DNA of 64,000 nt from Schleiferilactobacillus perolens DSM 12744 (GTDB taxonomy: Bacteria > Bacillota > Bacilli > Lactobacillales > Lactobacillaceae): the NCBI RefSeq assembly GCF_001435585.1, contig NZ_AZEC01000002.1:90879-154878 (forward strand). Direction: 5' to 3'. Positions 28,041 to 38,401 of this stretch are shown here, piece after piece; the stretch's first letter is position 1; each line of letters starts with the position of its first letter. The translations under genes were made by a program, and so were the position numbers. Under the pieces are notes generated by a model, which saw only the letters and a program-made list of their open reading frames with translations, was not told where the DNA came from and ran no database searches.

Positions 28041-28807
28041 GAAATCATTCCCTTCGCGACATTTTGCGCCGAGCGCCACTGGACGAACAGTGGGGCACCA
28101 AAGCTTTCTTGGGTACATGTAATCTCTTCATCTTTGAGCATTTCTAATACAGCTAAAAATGTCGTGACCACTTCATCGACTGAGGGCGTTGTCGATAATA
28201 GTCGCTCAAAATGAACGGCACGCTTTGCCCCGACTGCCCGTAAAAATTGGCGTACCCGTTTGATTTGCGTGCCAATAACGTGTTTCTCCAACGGAATTGT
28301 TCGTTGGGGGAACTTTGGCCGTTGTTCCCGCTGCCAGATCCGTTCCATCGTCAAGCGGAGGGCATCAATGGTTAAAAGACCCGGTGCTAAAGGCTGGACG
28401 GTGTCCGACGGTGGAGCCTGCGGCGGGCGATCAAATGATAATGCTCGTTTATCTGCCATTTGCCGTAATATCACTGCCGCTTTTTGGTAACTTTCATAAA
28501 TCAGCAGTTGATTGACCAGCCCTTCCCGCGGATCTTCGGTGGCGTCATCCGTTTCTTCTGTCAACGGGTTATTTGGCAACAACATTTTGGACTTAATCGC
28601 CATTAAGGTGGAAGCCAACACTAAATAATCCCCCGCCGAATCCAGCGCCAGCACCGCGTTGTGGTGAATATAATCCAGGTACTGACTGGTAATTTGAGCA
28701 ATGGGAATATCGTAAATATCAATTTTTTGCTGGCGAATCAAGTGGAGCAATAAATCTAACGGGCCGGTATAATCCTGTACTGAGAAAGTCAGTCCCAGTG
28801 TACTCAT
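28037..28807 (-). CDS. scpA: Segregation and condensation protein ScpA
   Basis: 256-residue kleisin of the SMC complex. Hallmarks are DYTGPLDLLLHLIRQQKIDIYDIPIAQIT near the N-terminus (residues about 8-36), the helical ALDSAGDYLVLASTLMAIKSKMLLP and the C-terminal winged helix. It overlaps scpB and ribT by four bases each, so the three are translationally coupled. Confidence 0.97.
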   Translation of the reverse strand: MSTLGLTFSVQDYTGPLDLLLHLIRQQKIDIYDIPIAQITSQYLDYIHHNAVLALDSAGDYLVLASTLMAIKSKMLLPNNPLTEETDDATEDPREGLVNQLLIYESYQKAAVILRQMADKRALSFDRPPQAPPSDTVQPLAPGLLTIDALRLTMERIWQREQRPKFPQRTIPLEKHVIGTQIKRVRQFLRAVGAKRAVHFERLLSTTPSVDEVVTTFLAVLEMLKDEEITCTQESFGAPLFVQWRSAQNVAKGMIS

Positions 28808-29184
28808 TGATTATCCTCAGCTTCTTGATTTTGTGACTGTTCCCACTTCACCAATAGCGGCGTGGTTTCAAACGTCCCCATTAGCTTTTGGTGCGGATAT
28901 AGTTTAGCCAGCTCGGTAAAAATCAGGTACGTTTGGTGGCTGCCGCGCTCAGAAGGCATCAAAGAAACGTGCCGGACGAGCACAATATCACTGCTCAATT
29001 GAATCCCCACCACGCCAGAAAAATCACGATCACCCTCTGGTCGCCATAAATATAATAAGTATTCTGGATCATTTTGATACAAGGCCATTTCGGTTTGTAA
29101 ATGATTCAATGGCTTCAGATCCGGAACATACGAAAGCAAACCCATGGCTATCTTTTCGTAGTCATTCTTGTACTTTACTAACAT
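28804..29184 (-). CDS. ribT: RibT-like GNAT family acetyltransferase
   Basis: 126-residue protein resembling Bacillus RibT: MLVKYKNDYEKIAMGLLSYVP is close to its N-terminus, and GVVGIQLSSDIVLVRHVSLMPSERG covers the GNAT core. RibT lies at the end of the riboflavin operon and next to scpA in Bacillus; here only the scp neighbourhood remains. The substrate is unknown. GGAGG is five bases before the ATG at 29184. The gene is coupled to scpA by a four-base overlap. Confidence 0.85.
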   Translation of the reverse strand: MLVKYKNDYEKIAMGLLSYVPDLKPLNHLQTEMALYQNDPEYLLYLWRPEGDRDFSGVVGIQLSSDIVLVRHVSLMPSERGSHQTYLIFTELAKLYPHQKLMGTFETTPLLVKWEQSQNQEAEDNQ

Positions 29185-29253
29185 CGTGTCCTCCAATTTG
29201 CCTGTTGTTCTCTTACATAAGGTAGCACAACCCAAAATTTGCAACAAGCAGGC

Positions 29254-30144
29254 TCATTCGTAACGGGGATGGTACTTGGCATACACATCTAATAACCTGG
29301 TCTTAGAAATATGGGTATAAATCTGGGTCGTCGCGATATCAGCATGGCCCAGCAATTCTTGGACAACCCGCAGGTCTGCTCCATTTTCCAACAGGTGGGT
29401 GGCAAAGGAATGGCGCAGTGTATGGGGTGTCACATCTTTTTGAATCCCCGCCTGAGCAACATATTTTTTGATCATTTTCCAAATACTTTGTCGAGACAGA
29501 CCGTTGCCATGAAAATTCAAAAAGACAGTTTGGTCCCGGCCGTGCAAATACCCCGGACGAATATCTCGCAAATATTGTTCCAACCAATTGACGGCTGTAT
29601 CACCAATCGGAACGATCCGTTCCCGATCACCTTTCCCCACAACTTGCACCAATCCAAGATCCAGATGCAGTTGTGTAAGTTGCAAAGTGGTCAATTCCGA
29701 AACCCGCATACCGGTGGCATACAGGACCTCCAAGATTGCCCGGTCACGCATGCCCAATGGCTTACTCGTATCGGGTTGGGCCAACACGGACTGCACTTCG
29801 CCTATTGAGAGCACATCAGGCAGATGGTGAGTGGCTTTGGGGGCATCGACCAGCGTCATGGGATCATGAGCAACCAAGTGTTGGTGGATGGCAAAACGAT
29901 AGAATTTACGCAGTGATGCGACCAACCGAATTTGGGACTGGACGGCCTTGCCCGCAGCTGCCTGGGTCTGCAAAAATGCTTCAATCACCGGTGCACTGGT
30001 GGGCAATGGTTCATGTTGTTCGTTCAGCCATGATAAAAAGGTGCGCACATCCCGGCAATAACTGAGCCGGGTATTCTTCGCCAATCCTTGGTCTAATTGC
30101 AAAAATCGGGAAAAATCAGCCACCCAATCTTGTTCACGACTCAT
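29254..30144 (-). CDS. xerD: Site-specific tyrosine recombinase XerD
   Basis: Resolves chromosome dimers with XerC or a partner. The 296-residue length is typical. A SAM-like core-binding domain (1-100) precedes the catalytic domain with R147, K171, H241, R244, H267 and the nucleophile Y276 all in place. Its ATG lies within the last 11 bases of cvfB. The chromosomal operon context (scpAB, rluB) favours XerD over a phage integrase. Confidence 0.95.
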   Translation of the reverse strand: MSREQDWVADFSRFLQLDQGLAKNTRLSYCRDVRTFLSWLNEQHEPLPTSAPVIEAFLQTQAAAGKAVQSQIRLVASLRKFYRFAIHQHLVAHDPMTLVDAPKATHHLPDVLSIGEVQSVLAQPDTSKPLGMRDRAILEVLYATGMRVSELTTLQLTQLHLDLGLVQVVGKGDRERIVPIGDTAVNWLEQYLRDIRPGYLHGRDQTVFLNFHGNGLSRQSIWKMIKKYVAQAGIQKDVTPHTLRHSFATHLLENGADLRVVQELLGHADIATTQIYTHISKTRLLDVYAKYHPRYE

Positions 30145-31024
30145 CCTTGGTCACCAGCTGCAATTGGCCGTCTTTTTGTTCAATTCGATGCTGCTTAAGC
30201 AGATTACCCACAGCCCGTTTGAAGGCCCCCTTGGAAATTGCAAATGTGGCGGCGATGTCTTCAGGCGTACTCTTGTCGGAAAATGGCAGCACCCCTCCTG
30301 GGGTTTGTTCCAGCATCGCTAGGATCATCTGTGCATCATCCGAAATTTCTTCGTAAGCCATGGGCTTCATCGATAAATTCAAACCATGGTGTTGGGTGGT
30401 ACCAATAACCCGGGCCTCGATCTGTTCGCCCAATCGGGGCTGTGTGAACCATTCTGAATAATGGATAAAGGCGCCTTGATAGTCGTCCGTCAATACATTG
30501 ATTCCCACGTCCCGCACACGGACGACTGTGCCGTGGATAGTCTGATTACGTTGTCCCGCTTTAGCAGGTGAGGCAATAGCTTGGACAATGTCTGGACCAG
30601 CCAATTGGCCCCACAACCGGCCCTTACGATCCACCGTCAGAGAAACCAGTAATCGATCATTGGGCTGGGGCCAAATAGACGGATCTTCCGGTAAAATATC
30701 CAAAGACACCACAATGTCTTTATCGGGTAGACCGATATCTACAAACACGCCTAATTTGGGTAATTTGCGGGTGACCGTGCCAAAAGCATAATGATCGATA
30801 CGGACCAAGGGCAGCTTTGTGGTGCCGCGCAAATGGTCATGCATGTCGGTATAGACAAATAATTGTACGTCGCTGCCAGTGGCTGGAACTTCTGTAAATT
30901 CAGTCAGGGGAACAGCAGCAGTTTGGCCCGCGACTTGGACAAATACGAACTCGTCATTATGATCGCTGATCTGGCCGGTGAGTACCTGACCTTGAAGCGA
31001 TGCTTGTGTTTCATTTTCACTCAT
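30134..31024 (-). CDS. cvfB: CvfB family S1-domain RNA-binding protein
   Basis: 296-residue protein with S1-type OB folds (an N-terminal one, then FGTVTRKLPKLGVFVDIGL and IHGTVVRVRDVGINVLTD) and a C-terminal winged helix around ISKGAFKRAVGNLLK. This is the YitL/CvfB family, which in Staphylococcus affects virulence gene expression; in lactobacilli it is a general RNA-binding protein of unknown target. AGGAGG lies before the ATG. It follows the DUF441 gene by seven bases and overlaps xerD by 11. Confidence 0.9.
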   Translation of the reverse strand: MSENETQASLQGQVLTGQISDHNDEFVFVQVAGQTAAVPLTEFTEVPATGSDVQLFVYTDMHDHLRGTTKLPLVRIDHYAFGTVTRKLPKLGVFVDIGLPDKDIVVSLDILPEDPSIWPQPNDRLLVSLTVDRKGRLWGQLAGPDIVQAIASPAKAGQRNQTIHGTVVRVRDVGINVLTDDYQGAFIHYSEWFTQPRLGEQIEARVIGTTQHHGLNLSMKPMAYEEISDDAQMILAMLEQTPGGVLPFSDKSTPEDIAATFAISKGAFKRAVGNLLKQHRIEQKDGQLQLVTKDES

Positions 31025-31031
31025 ATGCCTA

Positions 31032-31514
31032 TTAACCTCCTAAGCCAGCGGGCAACTGATGGATCACTGTTAAAATTGTATAGGTGATGCCCGCCGCAAT
31101 CACTGGTCCCGCAGCGATTCCCTTTAGGAAAACAACCCCTAAGATCGTGCCAAAGACCAAAGCGACGGTCATTTCTGGACTGGCTGCTAACAGCCCGACT
31201 CCTTTGGCGGAAAGAATGGCCACCAGGATACCGCAGATCACTGCGATATATCCTGCAGGCGAACGGAAAGCATTCATGAGATCCGCAAAACCAATTTTAC
31301 CCGTTGCAATGGGAACCAAGATCGTAATTGAAATAACGGTGACTCCCCAATCAATTCCAGAAGACCCAATCGTGTCCAACAGTTGATCTGTTCCGGGTAT
31401 TGCTTTTAATAATCCAACCACCAATACGGCAATGATCAAGGAACGATTCTTGCCAAGTGTTGCGACGACTAAAATTGCGGCCAGGAAAAGCCAGCTTTCC
31501 CATTGATTCGTCAT
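31032..31514 (-). CDS. DUF441 family membrane protein
   Basis: 160-residue hydrophobic protein with four likely transmembrane helices, matching the YtwI/YeaL (DUF441) family. The role is unknown. I start at [10 protein letters not shown] (31514); the longer reading would extend through the promoter and pyk terminator. It heads the transcript running through cvfB, xerD, ribT and scpAB to rluB. Proximity to pyk recalls the Bacillus order. Confidence 0.88.
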   Translation of the reverse strand: MTNQWESWLFLAAILVVATLGKNRSLIIAVLVVGLLKAIPGTDQLLDTIGSSGIDWGVTVISITILVPIATGKIGFADLMNAFRSPAGYIAVICGILVAILSAKGVGLLAASPEMTVALVFGTILGVVFLKGIAAGPVIAAGITYTILTVIHQLPAGLGG

Positions 31515-31542
31515 GTTCGCCCTCACTTTCCTAATTGTTCTT

Positions 31543-31571
31543 ATTGTACCCGAATTTGTGCTTGGACAAAA
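31543..31571 (-). promoter_or_regulatory. Candidate promoter of the DUF441-cvfB-xerD-ribT-scpAB-rluB operon
   Basis: TTTTGT (31566-31571) and TACAAT (31543-31548) are 17 bases apart on the minus strand, about 30 bp before the DUF441 start and after the pyk terminator. Confidence 0.5.
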
Positions 31572-31596
31572 CGGGTCAGTCATTTTTCTATTAACT

Positions 31597-31637
31597 AAAA
31601 CAGATCCCGCTCGCCGAGAAGCGAACGGGATCTGTTC
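31597..31637 (-). terminator. Intrinsic terminator after pyk
   Basis: A stem of about 16 bp (AACAGATCCCGCTCGC with a near-complementary arm at 31621-31636) is followed by TTTTAG on the minus strand. It ends the pfkA-pyk transcript. Confidence 0.85.
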
Positions 31638-31666
31638 ATCCATGAATTGATTAATTCACTTGCGGA

Positions 31667-33436
31667 TTAAAGAGCGTTGCTGGCACCACGATAAATCATG
31701 CCGCGACGGGAATCAACAGTGATGACCTCACCGTCTTGTACCAGCTTCGTCGCGTCTTTAGCGCCAACGACAACTGGAATACCCATTGCAATACCGACAA
31801 CAGCTGCGTGAGAAGTTAAGCCGCCAGTCTCAACGACGATAGCGCTAGACTTCTCAATGGCTGGCAGATAGTCCTTATCGGTTGTCTTAACAACCAGGAT
31901 ACCGCCGTCAACGGCCTTTTCGTTAGCTTCTTCAGCAGAGGAAGCCACAACAGCCTTGCCGACAACAGTTTCATCACCAACACCTTGGCCACTGGTCAAC
32001 TTGGAGCCGATCAGTTGGATCCGCATCAAGTTGGTTGTGCCACTTTCACCAACAGGAACACCGGCGACGATCAAAATCAAGTCGCCTTCCTTGGCAAAGC
32101 CTTGGTCTTGGGCTAATTGAGCAGCCGCATTGAACATTTCATCAGTATTAGCCGGACGCTTAGTCAATACAGGATGAACACCCCAACTGACAGTCAAGGC
32201 ACGTTCTGTATTTTCATCAAACGTCATAGCCAAGATATCAGCAGCCGGACGATACTTAGCAATCATCCGCGCAGTGTAACCGGAATTAGTGGCTGCCACG
32301 ATCGTCTTGATGTGTAAGTCATTGGCCGTATTCACAACCGCTTCACCAATTGATTCAGTGGCGTTAGCGCCGCTGTATTCACGAATCCGTTGATAGGAAA
32401 GCGTACCAGTGGCATCCACTTCTTGTTCTGTCCGTTCGTCGATCCGAGCCATGGCAGAAACAGATTCAACAGGATACTTACCATTAGCTGATTCGCCAGA
32501 AAGCATCGTTGCATCAGTACCATCTAATACTGAGTTAGCCACATCGGTCACTTCAGCACGGGTTGGCCGCGGGTTCTCTTGCATGGAGTCCAACATTTGA
32601 GTCGCCGTGATAACTGGCTTGCCCAATTGGTTGCACTTCTTGATCAAACGTTTTTGAACAAACGGTACATTTTCAAACGGAATTTCAACACCCATGTCGC
32701 CCCGGGCAACCATTAAACCATCGGAGACCTTCAGAATCTCATCAATGTTGTCGATACCTTCTTGGGATTCGATCTTTGGGAAGATCATGACATGTTCCAT
32801 GTGCTTTTCTTCCAGTAATTCGCGAATGTCCAAGACATCTTGCGCCTTACGAACGAAGGAAGCAGAAATGAAGTTGATGTTGTGATCCAAACCAAAACGA
32901 ATATCGCTGGTATCCTTTTCAGTGATCCCAGGCAACCGAATTTCAACACCAGGTGCGTTAACCCCTTTACGGGAACCAATGTAACCATCATTTTGAACTT
33001 GGGTAACCAGTTCACGGTGGGCATCATCTTTTTCCGTGATCTTCAAGTCCACCAAACCATCGTCAATCAGGACGTGGCCACCAACGTGGGTGTCATCGTA
33101 CAGACCAGGATAAGTTACAGCGATCTTGTCGGGTGTTCCTTCCAGATCAGCATCCATAGAAACACGGATGACGTCACCGGTATGTGCTTCAAAGCCCTTG
33201 TTCTTTTGAACAGTTGTCCGAATCTCGGCACCCTTCGTATCCAAACAGATACCAACGATCTTGCCTGTCTTCTTTTCGGCTTCATGCACCATGTTCATCC
33301 GGGACAAATGTTCAGGGTGATCACCGTGAGAGAAGTTGAAACGGAAAACATTTGCGCCGGCTTCAATCAACTTAACGATTGTATCGACGTCGTTGCTGGC
33401 TGGTCCTAATGTACTAACGATTTTGGTCTTTTTCAT
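31667..33436 (-). CDS. pyk: Pyruvate kinase
   Basis: Makes pyruvate and ATP from PEP and ADP. The 589 residues contain the catalytic core (KIVSTLGPAS; NFSHGDHPEH; MVARGDMGVEIP; ITATQMLDSM) and the extra C-terminal PEP-utilising-enzyme-like mobile domain (about 480-589, GGLTSHAAVVGIAMGIPVVVG) seen in Bacillus and lactobacilli. I start at MKKTKIV (33436), 12 bases after AGGAGG; a TTG three codons upstream sits too close. It follows pfkA by 60 bp. Confidence 0.97.
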   Translation of the reverse strand: MKKTKIVSTLGPASNDVDTIVKLIEAGANVFRFNFSHGDHPEHLSRMNMVHEAEKKTGKIVGICLDTKGAEIRTTVQKNKGFEAHTGDVIRVSMDADLEGTPDKIAVTYPGLYDDTHVGGHVLIDDGLVDLKITEKDDAHRELVTQVQNDGYIGSRKGVNAPGVEIRLPGITEKDTSDIRFGLDHNINFISASFVRKAQDVLDIRELLEEKHMEHVMIFPKIESQEGIDNIDEILKVSDGLMVARGDMGVEIPFENVPFVQKRLIKKCNQLGKPVITATQMLDSMQENPRPTRAEVTDVANSVLDGTDATMLSGESANGKYPVESVSAMARIDERTEQEVDATGTLSYQRIREYSGANATESIGEAVVNTANDLHIKTIVAATNSGYTARMIAKYRPAADILAMTFDENTERALTVSWGVHPVLTKRPANTDEMFNAAAQLAQDQGFAKEGDLILIVAGVPVGESGTTNLMRIQLIGSKLTSGQGVGDETVVGKAVVASSAEEANEKAVDGGILVVKTTDKDYLPAIEKSSAIVVETGGLTSHAAVVGIAMGIPVVVGAKDATKLVQDGEVITVDSRRGMIYRGASNAL

Positions 33437-33496
33437 AACTTGCAAAAACCTCCTGTGATTTAGTTACCGCACAACACACTTCTATGGTACCAAAGA

Positions 33497-34465
<969 letters not shown>

Positions 34466-34566
34466 TCAGGAATAAAATACTGGAACCACACGTTCCATAA
34501 CACTAACAATATATCACGTTCATGTAATAAAATCTTGTTTTCTTCTGAATTTTCATGACCGTTTTC

Positions 34567-37500
34567 CTAGTGACTGGCCCGCAAGACCACATTGGTCGAC
34601 CCCAATAAGTCGATCAACGCTTGCTGCTGTGCCTTGGCGCCCGAGAAACCGTGGGGGGCGGCAAACAACCGCTTCTCACCCGTCTTTGGTCGATACAGTA
34701 CAATTGGAATTTGCCCCTGCTGCTGACCCAGCAAGTGCATGATTTCCTGATTCACTACAGGGGTATCCTTTTGTGCAGGAATCTGCAAGTAAAGAGTTGC
34801 TGGAATATTTTCAGCCAATATGGTCTGGGCGTTTTTGATCGTATCCGCAACGACTTGGATTTCCCCATTGCGCTCCTGAGTTTTGCCTTGAATTAAATAG
34901 ACGGCGTCTGATTCAAGATGCTGGCCCACTTGCCGGTAAAGATTAGGGAAAACTGTCACATCGGCACTGCCGCTGGCATCTTCTACGGTTAAAAACGCCA
35001 TCTCGTCGCCCTTTTTAGTTCGAATCACCTTGACCTTGCGCACATAGAGCAATAGTGTGACCGCCATATTAGACGTCATGTCACTCACGTTCTTAATCGG
35101 AAAGCGGCCTTTCAATAGCACATACCGATCGGTAGGATGACCGCTGATGTAAGCGCCTAAGTATTCCGCCGCTAAATCAGCCCGCTTTGCCGGTTCATAA
35201 TCCGGAATTTCTTCCTCTTTAGGCTGCAACACACTAAACAACGACGTATTCTCGCCGGCAAACTCGGCGCTCTTAACCCGGCCAGCAATATTAGCCGCCA
35301 GTTGCCGCCGGTTCTTATCAAACCGATCAAACGCCCCTGTTAAAATCAGCGCGGTCAGCGCATCCTCTTTCAAAAATTTGGGGTTTTGCCGCCGCAAAAA
35401 ATCATCCACGGACTGAAATGGTCCATGATCATGCCGCTCCGTCAAAATGCTGTGGGCAAAATCCGTGCGAATTCCCTTAATCAACGTCAAGCCAAAGTGA
35501 ATCGTGTTTTGGTACACACTGAAATAAGCACCAGATGCATTGATGTCCGGTCCCACCATTTTGACCCCATGCTGCCGTGCTTCCTGCACATAGGTTTTAA
35601 TTTTGGCATCATTGCCGCGGACCGAATTTAATAATGCTGCAAAAAACGGGGCCGGATAATGGACCTTCAAAAAGGCTAACCAAAACGCAATCATACTATA
35701 GGCCACCGCGTGGGACCGGTTAAAGCCATAGTTGGCGAAGCTTTCGATATAGTCGTAGACCTTTTGTGCATCTTCTACCGAGTAGCCCTGGGTCTGGGCG
35801 CCTTGCAAAAAGTCCGCCCGTAAACTATCGAGCACGCCCTTCTTCTTCTTACTCATGGCTCGCCGCAAGGAATCGGCTTTGGCCAAACTGAAGCCGCCCA
35901 TGACATTGGCCACTTGCATGACCTGCTCTTGATACACGAGCACGCCATATGTGGGCGCCAAGATGGACGTCAACGCCTTGGCGGGATATTCAATGGGTTG
36001 CTGCCCGTGCTTACGAGCGATAAAGGTGGGGATGTTGTCCATTGGGCCCGGCCGGTATAAAGCGTTAGTCGCCACGATGTCCTCAAAGCTGGTGGGCGCT
36101 AACTGCCGCAAGACATTTTTAATGCCGCTGGATTCAAACTGGAAAACACCATTGGTATCGCCGGCGCGGAAAAGCGCCAGCGTCGCTTCATCAGTCAACG
36201 GGATCTTGCGCGGATCAAACGCCTGCCCAGTTTCCCGCGCAACCGAATTTATTGTTGCCGCTAAAATTGACAAATTACGCAGCCCCAAAAAGTCCATCTT
36301 TAACAGGCCTAGCGCTTCAGCATTGCCCATGGGCTGCTGAATCAGCTTGACCCCATTGCTGCCAGCCTGTACAGCCACCACATCAGTTAAAGCGTGATCA
36401 CTGAGGACGATCCCCGCCGCATGGGTAGAGGTGTTGCGAGGCAACCCTTCTAACCGTTGGGCGGTGTTAAATAACAGACGATTACGATCATTATCATTAA
36501 TTCGGTTTTGCAGCGGCAGTGATTCTTTGGCAGCCTGGGTTAATGACACGTGCAGCACCGGCGGAATCGTCTTTGTCCAGGCATTCAGCTCGGGCATGCT
36601 CAAACCAAATGTCCGGCCCACATCCCGCAACGCTGCTTTAGCGGCTAGTGTACCAAATGTGACGATCTGGGCCATATGCGTATCGCCGTATCGTTCGTGG
36701 ACGTATTGAATGAGTTCTTCTCGGCGGTTATCTGGAATGTCCAAGTCAATATCGGGCATCTGCTGCCGCTCGGGGTTGAGGAAACGTTCAAATAGTAGGT
36801 GGTACTGAATGGGATCCACCTCGGTAATGGCCAATGCGTAGCTGACCAGTGAACCGGCTGCAGAACCCCGTCCTGGCCCAGTCATGACGTTGGTCTCGTG
36901 CATATGTTTCATGACGTCCCAGACAATTAAGAAATAATCAGGAAAGCCCATTTGATCGATCACGGATAATTCATACTGTAGCCGATCCTGATACTCTTTT
37001 GGAATGTTTTCTTTGCCAAAGCGGGCACGCAACCCCTTCTGGGCTAATTCAGTCAAATAGGCCAACGCAGATTTGCCGTTTGGTGTGGGAAAATGGGGTA
37101 ATTCCGCCCGTTTAAAGGTCAACGTCACGTCTGCTTGCGCCGCCAGATCAGTACTTTGAGCCAAAGCGCCCTCCAAGTGAGCAGACTGGTAGGCCTGCTC
37201 CACTTCTGATCGGGGAGCCAATGAGAAGCGCCCACGGCCGGTAGCCAATGTTTCGGGATGTTCTAATACTTCGCCCCGATCCACCGCTTGTAATACCCGA
37301 GCAGAAAAAGCATCATCGCTATCCAAGTAGCGCACATCATCTACCGCCGTTAACGGCAACTGGGTGGTGATACTCAGTTGTCTTAAAAACGATTGCTCCA
37401 TACTGGACTGGTGCCGACTGACTCCGAGATATACGGGCGTATCACCAGCGGCAGCCTGTACCCGAGCCAGGATAGCGTGTGCCCCAGCGGTGTTTTGGCT

Positions 37501-37938
37501 GTGCCCAAAATAGGCCACCTGGCTGCCAAACGGCGGCACAATGATTGCCAGGCCTTGATGATAAGCGGCCAAATCAGCCCAACTGCATTGCTGTGGTGTG
37601 CTGGTCATGACAGCACTGGAAAGCATGATCAGATTGTGGTAACCCGTCTGGTCCATGGCTAATAATAAAAGACGGCCACTGGGTGCTTGGGCAGCCTCCC
37701 CCGCCACCAACGACGGTTCATCGGCAGGGGCCATATTCACGATTAATCCTAAAATTGGTTTAATCCCCGCGCTGTTGGCCAACCGATAAAAATCAACCGT
37801 GCCATACATGACGTTGACATCAGTTAAGGCGATGGCATCATAACCGCGATCCGCCGCGGCTTGGATCAAATCCGCCACCCGGGTTGGGCTGGTCAGTAGA
37901 CTGTAAGCAGACAACACCTGTAATTGCGCAAACGCCAT
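34567..37938 (-). CDS. dnaE: DNA polymerase III subunit alpha, DnaE type
   Basis: Second replicative polymerase of Firmicutes, used for primer extension on the lagging strand beside PolC. The 1123-residue protein has an N-terminal PHP domain (SAYSLLTSPTRVADLI onward), the polymerase core with catalytic aspartates in PDIDLDIPDNRR (about 395-405), the FNRSHAVAYSMIAF fingers region and a C-terminal OB fold. There is no exonuclease insertion, unlike PolC. I start at ATG 37938, ten bases after GAGG; an upstream in-frame start runs into the promoter region. Confidence 0.97.
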   Translation of the reverse strand: MAFAQLQVLSAYSLLTSPTRVADLIQAAADRGYDAIALTDVNVMYGTVDFYRLANSAGIKPILGLIVNMAPADEPSLVAGEAAQAPSGRLLLLAMDQTGYHNLIMLSSAVMTSTPQQCSWADLAAYHQGLAIIVPPFGSQVAYFGHSQNTAGAHAILARVQAAAGDTPVYLGVSRHQSSMEQSFLRQLSITTQLPLTAVDDVRYLDSDDAFSARVLQAVDRGEVLEHPETLATGRGRFSLAPRSEVEQAYQSAHLEGALAQSTDLAAQADVTLTFKRAELPHFPTPNGKSALAYLTELAQKGLRARFGKENIPKEYQDRLQYELSVIDQMGFPDYFLIVWDVMKHMHETNVMTGPGRGSAAGSLVSYALAITEVDPIQYHLLFERFLNPERQQMPDIDLDIPDNRREELIQYVHERYGDTHMAQIVTFGTLAAKAALRDVGRTFGLSMPELNAWTKTIPPVLHVSLTQAAKESLPLQNRINDNDRNRLLFNTAQRLEGLPRNTSTHAAGIVLSDHALTDVVAVQAGSNGVKLIQQPMGNAEALGLLKMDFLGLRNLSILAATINSVARETGQAFDPRKIPLTDEATLALFRAGDTNGVFQFESSGIKNVLRQLAPTSFEDIVATNALYRPGPMDNIPTFIARKHGQQPIEYPAKALTSILAPTYGVLVYQEQVMQVANVMGGFSLAKADSLRRAMSKKKKGVLDSLRADFLQGAQTQGYSVEDAQKVYDYIESFANYGFNRSHAVAYSMIAFWLAFLKVHYPAPFFAALLNSVRGNDAKIKTYVQEARQHGVKMVGPDINASGAYFSVYQNTIHFGLTLIKGIRTDFAHSILTERHDHGPFQSVDDFLRRQNPKFLKEDALTALILTGAFDRFDKNRRQLAANIAGRVKSAEFAGENTSLFSVLQPKEEEIPDYEPAKRADLAAEYLGAYISGHPTDRYVLLKGRFPIKNVSDMTSNMAVTLLLYVRKVKVIRTKKGDEMAFLTVEDASGSADVTVFPNLYRQVGQHLESDAVYLIQGKTQERNGEIQVVADTIKNAQTILAENIPATLYLQIPAQKDTPVVNQEIMHLLGQQQGQIPIVLYRPKTGEKRLFAAPHGFSGAKAQQQALIDLLGSTNVVLRASH

Positions 37939-38000
37939 TCGTTCATCAACCTCGTTCCTAAATCTCTTCTTTACAGTATAGCAAATAATAGTACTCATCA

Positions 38001-38030
38001 TTGAGCTGGATTAGCCGCCTGTGGTATACT
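38001..38030 (+). promoter_or_regulatory. Promoter of the DUF2929 gene
   Basis: TTGAGC (38001-38006) and TATACT (38025-38030) are 18 bases apart, 32 bp before the GTG start. It lies in the short divergent gap with dnaE. Confidence 0.6.
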
Positions 38031-38062
38031 GACACCAGTTTACAGAAAGAGGGTCCATCGCC

Positions 38063-38251
38063 GTGAAACACATTATTACGATTATCTGGGGCGGAATCTT
38101 AGGTCTGGTCATTGGCTTCATTGGTTCTGCATTGACCCAGACCCAGTTTCAGTTGCAGACCGCAGTGACGGTCACAGCTATCGGCGGCTTGCTGCTGAAC
38201 GTCTTGGCGATGTATATGGAGAAACAAGCCAAACCCACCAAAACGGAGTAA
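38063..38251 (+). CDS. DUF2929 (YjzD-like) small membrane protein
   Basis: 62-residue protein with two hydrophobic helices (about 4-25 and 34-53) and a short charged tail, fitting the YjzD/DUF2929 family of small Bacilli membrane proteins. The function is unknown. The start is GTG with AGAGGG upstream. It is monocistronic: its own promoter lies before it and a strong terminator follows at 38279-38309. Confidence 0.82.
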   Translation: MKHIITIIWGGILGLVIGFIGSALTQTQFQLQTAVTVTAIGGLLLNVLAMYMEKQAKPTKTE

Positions 38252-38278
38252 GTCATGTCATTCCGTTAACCAAATATT

Positions 38279-38309
38279 CCGTTACCCGTTTGGCGGTAAC
38301 GGTTTTTTT
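38279..38309 (+). terminator. Intrinsic terminator after the DUF2929 gene
   Basis: An 8-bp stem CCGTTACC/GGTAACGG (38279-38302) is followed by seven T. Confidence 0.92.
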
Positions 38310-38329
38310 GTGCCCGTCAAAGGCTGAAA

Positions 38330-38386
38330 TTAGTATGTGTTTCGCGAAAAATATGATATATTTAATTTGAAAGTTAGTATATCTTT
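38330..38386 (+). promoter_or_regulatory. Candidate gntR promoter flanked by direct repeats
   Basis: TTAGTATGTGTTT (38330-38342) recurs as TTAGTATATCTTT (38374-38386), 11 of 13 bases identical and 44 bp apart. The first copy can serve as -35 (TTAGTA) with TATGAT (38352-38357) as -10 after 16 bases; the second lies just after the expected transcription start. TTTCGCGAAA at 38340-38349 is a perfect palindrome in between. Autoregulation by the GntR protein is inferred. Confidence 0.45.
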
Positions 38387-38401
38387 TATGGAGGCGTTAC
38401 A

